Shown in pieces: positions 23,027 to 25,303 of a stretch of 25,303 nt of DNA. A program made the translations under genes and the position numbers. Under the pieces are notes generated by a model that was given only the letters and a program-made list of their open reading frames with translations, had not been told where the DNA came from and made no database searches. The stretch is from a bacterium (GTDB taxonomy: Bacteria; Patescibacteriota; Minisyncoccia; UBA6257; GWB1-50-10), in assembly GCA_021825465.1 (NCBI GenBank), contig JAKAGX010000007.1, positions 1 to 25,303 of the forward strand, given 5' to 3'. How positions within the stretch are numbered: position 1 is the first letter of the stretch; each line of letters begins with the position of its first letter.

Positions 23027-23055
23027 AGTATACGTCAAAAATCGCGATCAGTCAA
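23027..23055 (-). promoter_or_regulatory. Predicted sigma-70 promoter for the carbonic-anhydrase-like gene
   Basis: On the minus strand TTGACT (23050-23055) is followed after 17 nt by TATACT (23027-23032); each box matches the consensus in 5 of 6 positions. The -35 overlaps the atpC stop codon by one base. The predicted leader is about 45 nt and carries AAGGA, so this message is not leaderless. Confidence 0.75.
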
Positions 23056-23299
23056 CGAGGAGGGTGAGGAACGTTCCGCTTTTGATGTTTTTTACTTCAA
23101 GGAAACCCGATTTCACTTCGAAATACTTTTCATCGCCGTTCGCATCGATCACTTTCGCGGCGCCAGGCCGGAGAGATGTGATGAGCGACCGGTGATTCGG
23201 CAAGACCGTGATCTCGCCGGACTTCGTGCCGACCGTGAGGCTTTCCGCATCCGATTCGAAGAGGATTCCCCGCAATGAATCGATCCGTACGTGCATCAT
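23048..23299 (-). CDS. atpC: ATP synthase F1 epsilon subunit, short form
   Basis: Central-stalk subunit of the F-type ATP synthase. The 83 residues cover only the N-terminal beta-sandwich, with LPNHRSLITSLRPG (33-46) and GFLEVKN (65-71) as family marks. The C-terminal helical hairpin that inhibits ATP hydrolysis in other bacteria (full proteins about 130-140 residues) is absent. The frame is intact up to a clean stop, so this looks like a true short form. The ATG overlaps the atpD stop by four bases (ATGA). A second ATG one codon later is an alternative start. Confidence 0.94.
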   Translation of the reverse strand: MMHVRIDSLRGILFESDAESLTVGTKSGEITVLPNHRSLITSLRPGAAKVIDANGDEKYFEVKSGFLEVKNIKSGTFLTLLVD

Positions 23300-24669
23300 G
23301 AATGTATTTCGTCGATGCTTCCCTTGAGGTAAAAGTTCTCCTCCGGAACGTCATCGTGTTTCCCGTCGATGATCTCCTTGAATCCCCTCACGGTTTCTTT
23401 GAGCGGCACGTATTTGCCGGGCCTCCCGGTGAACGTTTCCGCGACGAAGAACGGCTGCGAAAGGAATCGCTGGATCTTTCGAGCTCTTCCGACGAGTCGT
23501 TTGTCGTCCTCGGAAAGCTCTTCGATACCCAAGATGGCGATGATATCTTGCAATTCTTTATACCGCTGAAGGATGCGCTGCACTTCGTGTGCGACCTCAT
23601 AGTGCTCTTTGCCGATCACTTTCGGCGTTAAGGCGGTCGAATTCGAAGCCAAGGGATCGACAGCCGGATAAATGCCGATCTCGGTCAAGGCGCGGGACAA
23701 AACGATCGTCGAATCCAAGTGACTGAACGTTGTCGCCGGTGCCGGGTCTGTAATGTCGTCTGCCGGAACGTAAATGGCCTGAACGGATGTAATGGAGCCC
23801 TTGTCGGTCGAAGCGATCCGTTCTTCGAGCTTTCCCATTTCTTCGGCCAATGTCGGCTGGTATCCCACGGCCGACGGCAGACGGCCGAGGAGCGTCGAAA
23901 CTTCGAGGCCCGCCTGGGAAAATCGGAAAATGTTGTCGATGAAGAGCAAAACGTCTTTTCGGTCCTCGTCGCGGAAATATTCCGCCATGGTAAGCGCGGT
24001 CAAAGCGACACGGAGACGGCTTCCCGGCACTTCGTTCATTTGGCCGAAGACGAGGGCTGTTTTTTCCAAAACGCCGGCTTCTTTCATTTCGTGGTACAGG
24101 TCGTTCCCTTCGCGGGTCCGTTCGCCGACGCCCGCGAAAACGGATGCTCCCTTCGCAACTTCGGCGACGTTCCGGATAAGCTCTTGGAGCAAGACGGTCT
24201 TCCCGACGCCTGCGCCGCCGAAGAGCCCGACTTTTCCTCCTTTGATGATGGGGGCGATGAGGTCGATGACCTTAATGCCCGTTTCGAATACCTCGACTTT
24301 CGTCGAGCGGGACGTCAAGGGCGGAGCATCCCGGTGGATTGAAAGATGCTTTTTAAACTTCATCGATTTGTCGCTCAAGGATTCGCCGAGGACGTTGAAA
24401 ATATTCCCCAAAACTTCCTCGCCGACCGGCACTTCGATCTGGCCGCCGGTATCGGTTACGACATCTCCCCGTTTCAATCCATCGGTCGACCCCAAGGATA
24501 CTGCCCGTACCTTGCCGGGTTCCAAATGCTTCGCAACTTCGAGGACGACTTCCCCCTCCTGCCCCTCGCGTTTGATCTTGAGGGCATTTAAAAGCGCCGG
24601 CATTTTCTTTTCATCGAATGCGACATCGACCACGGGACCTATGATTTGCACTATTTTTCCTTGATTCAT
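23296..24669 (-). CDS. atpD: ATP synthase F1 beta subunit
   Basis: Catalytic subunit of the F-type ATP synthase at the inner membrane. The 457-residue protein carries the Walker A GGAGVGKT (151-158), GERTREGND (182-190), the Walker B LLFIDNIFRF, and the signature PSAVGYQPTLAEEMG. The DELSEED-type lever reads EELSEDD. These features fit an active subunit. It starts 18 nt after atpG and overlaps atpC, the standard G-D-C order. No Shine-Dalgarno is seen before the ATG; the upstream sequence is A/T rich. Confidence 0.98.
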   Translation of the reverse strand: MNQGKIVQIIGPVVDVAFDEKKMPALLNALKIKREGQEGEVVLEVAKHLEPGKVRAVSLGSTDGLKRGDVVTDTGGQIEVPVGEEVLGNIFNVLGESLSDKSMKFKKHLSIHRDAPPLTSRSTKVEVFETGIKVIDLIAPIIKGGKVGLFGGAGVGKTVLLQELIRNVAEVAKGASVFAGVGERTREGNDLYHEMKEAGVLEKTALVFGQMNEVPGSRLRVALTALTMAEYFRDEDRKDVLLFIDNIFRFSQAGLEVSTLLGRLPSAVGYQPTLAEEMGKLEERIASTDKGSITSVQAIYVPADDITDPAPATTFSHLDSTIVLSRALTEIGIYPAVDPLASNSTALTPKVIGKEHYEVAHEVQRILQRYKELQDIIAILGIEELSEDDKRLVGRARKIQRFLSQPFFVAETFTGRPGKYVPLKETVRGFKEIIDGKHDDVPEENFYLKGSIDEIHS

Positions 24670-24687
24670 ATTTTTGTATTTGAATAT

Positions 24688-25303
24688 TTAAACATTATTG
24701 GTAATTGCCGCGACCGTTCCGGTCAATTCCCCAAGTTCTTTGGTGATCATCTCTTGCCGTGTCTTATTATATGCGAGCGTAAGCTCATTTGTGAGCTCAT
24801 GTGCATTATCGGATGCATTTTTCATGGTCACCCTTCTCGACGAATGCTCGGAGGCATTCGCTTCAAGCATGAGGTGATACACTTGGATCTTCAAGAGATG
24901 CGGCAAAAGATCATCGAGGATCTCTTTTGGCGACGGTTCCATGATATAGTCGAGCGTTTCGGTCGCCCGCCGTTTCGAGATCTCCGCCTTGAGGTTCGAG
25001 TACCGCCCGGTATTCGGGATGACTTCCTCGACGGTCTTCCTGATTTGTTTCGCCTCGAACGGCAGGATTCGCCGTTCGACAACCTCTTGAGAGAGCGCCG
25101 AAGTGAAATTCATTGAGAACGAAACGATCCGGTCCCACTCCCTTTTCCGGTATCCGCGGTCGAGAACTCCTGCGAGCTCTTCGATTTCGCCGACATCGAT
25201 GATATCTCCGTAGTTTGAAAAATGACCGGCTGGCGTTATGCCGAGGCGCCGCACGAAATCGGTTCCCTTTTGGCCGACGGTCACGAAGCTGAATTTTCCC
25301 GCC
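24688..25303 (-). CDS. atpG: ATP synthase F1 gamma subunit, C-terminal part (5' end outside window)
   Basis: Rotor subunit that couples proton flow to ATP synthesis. About 204 residues are visible, and the frame continues to the window edge past a GTG at 25282-25284, so the true start is off the window. The strand FSFVTVGQKGTDF matches the conserved VGxKG region, and the end LTLAYNKTRQEMITKELGELTGT matches the C-terminal helix, with YNKTRQ and ITKEL as marks. It precedes atpD by 18 nt. Confidence 0.95.
   Translation of the reverse strand, partial: AGKFSFVTVGQKGTDFVRRLGITPAGHFSNYGDIIDVGEIEELAGVLDRGYRKREWDRIVSFSMNFTSALSQEVVERRILPFEAKQIRKTVEEVIPNTGRYSNLKAEISKRRATETLDYIMEPSPKEILDDLLPHLLKIQVYHLMLEANASEHSSRRVTMKNASDNAHELTNELTLAYNKTRQEMITKELGELTGTVAAITNNV

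Noticed and set aside
23048..23050. ATCGCGAT followed by T-rich sequence as a terminator for the atp operon
   Set aside because: The palindrome is too short to form a stable hairpin with a loop. The site is better explained as part of the next promoter.

Overview
The window is a near-complete bacterial str-S10-spc ribosomal protein region followed by housekeeping genes, and it looks like a Candidate Phyla Radiation (Patescibacteria) genome, most likely Parcubacteria. The evidence is the lack of rpmD (L30) between rpsE and rplO, a known trait of this radiation, together with very short core proteins (L3 of 139 residues, ATP synthase epsilon of 83), tight gene packing, and few Shine-Dalgarno sites before ribosomal protein genes. 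I cannot place it below phylum level.

Layout by coordinate. The 3' part of topA (+) runs to 958 and converges on map. From 1111 to 17255 everything is on the minus strand. In transcription order this is rpsL, rpsG, fusA, tuf, rpsJ, a 486-nt gap, then rplC, rplD, rplW, rplB, rpsS, rplV, rpsC, rplP, rpmC, rpsQ, rplN, rplX, rplE, rpsN, rpsH, rplF, rplR, rpsE, rplO, secY, adk, map. Most junctions are 1 to 14 nt or overlap. Next come a membrane-anchored hypothetical protein (-), an M50 site-2-type protease (+), rpmB (+) and tRNA-Pro(GGG) (+), then a small hypothetical protein (-), rpoD and dnaG (-), a mini beta-carbonic-anhydrase-like protein (-), and atpC, atpD and partial atpG (-).

How the genes work together. 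The main block encodes the translation machinery, plus SecY for secretion, adenylate kinase, and methionine aminopeptidase for processing new proteins. dnaG-rpoD is a reduced macromolecular-synthesis operon. atpG-atpD-atpC is the end of an F-type ATP synthase operon. Seven sigma-70-type promoters can be read by eye. Six have a TTGACA-like -35, a 17 or 18 nt spacer and a TAnnnT -10, and the seventh has an extended -10. Three of the seven end only 6 to 8 nt before the start codon, which predicts leaderless mRNAs.

The most unusual finding is a pair of small structured elements, one at 953-1091 between topA and map and one at 12383-12529 between rpsJ and rplC. They share one architecture: a terminal inverted repeat, a 26-nt core, a variable part, a hairpin with an 8-bp stem and 7-nt loop, a 9-nt core GCGTGTTTG, and the closing inverted repeat. 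The cores are conserved, while the stems differ in sequence yet still pair. A second, unrelated inverted-repeat element (12216-12366) lies beside the second copy. Together with a terminator and a strong promoter these split the S10 operon after rpsJ. A further set of G/C-rich repeats with alternative pairings lies upstream of dnaG.
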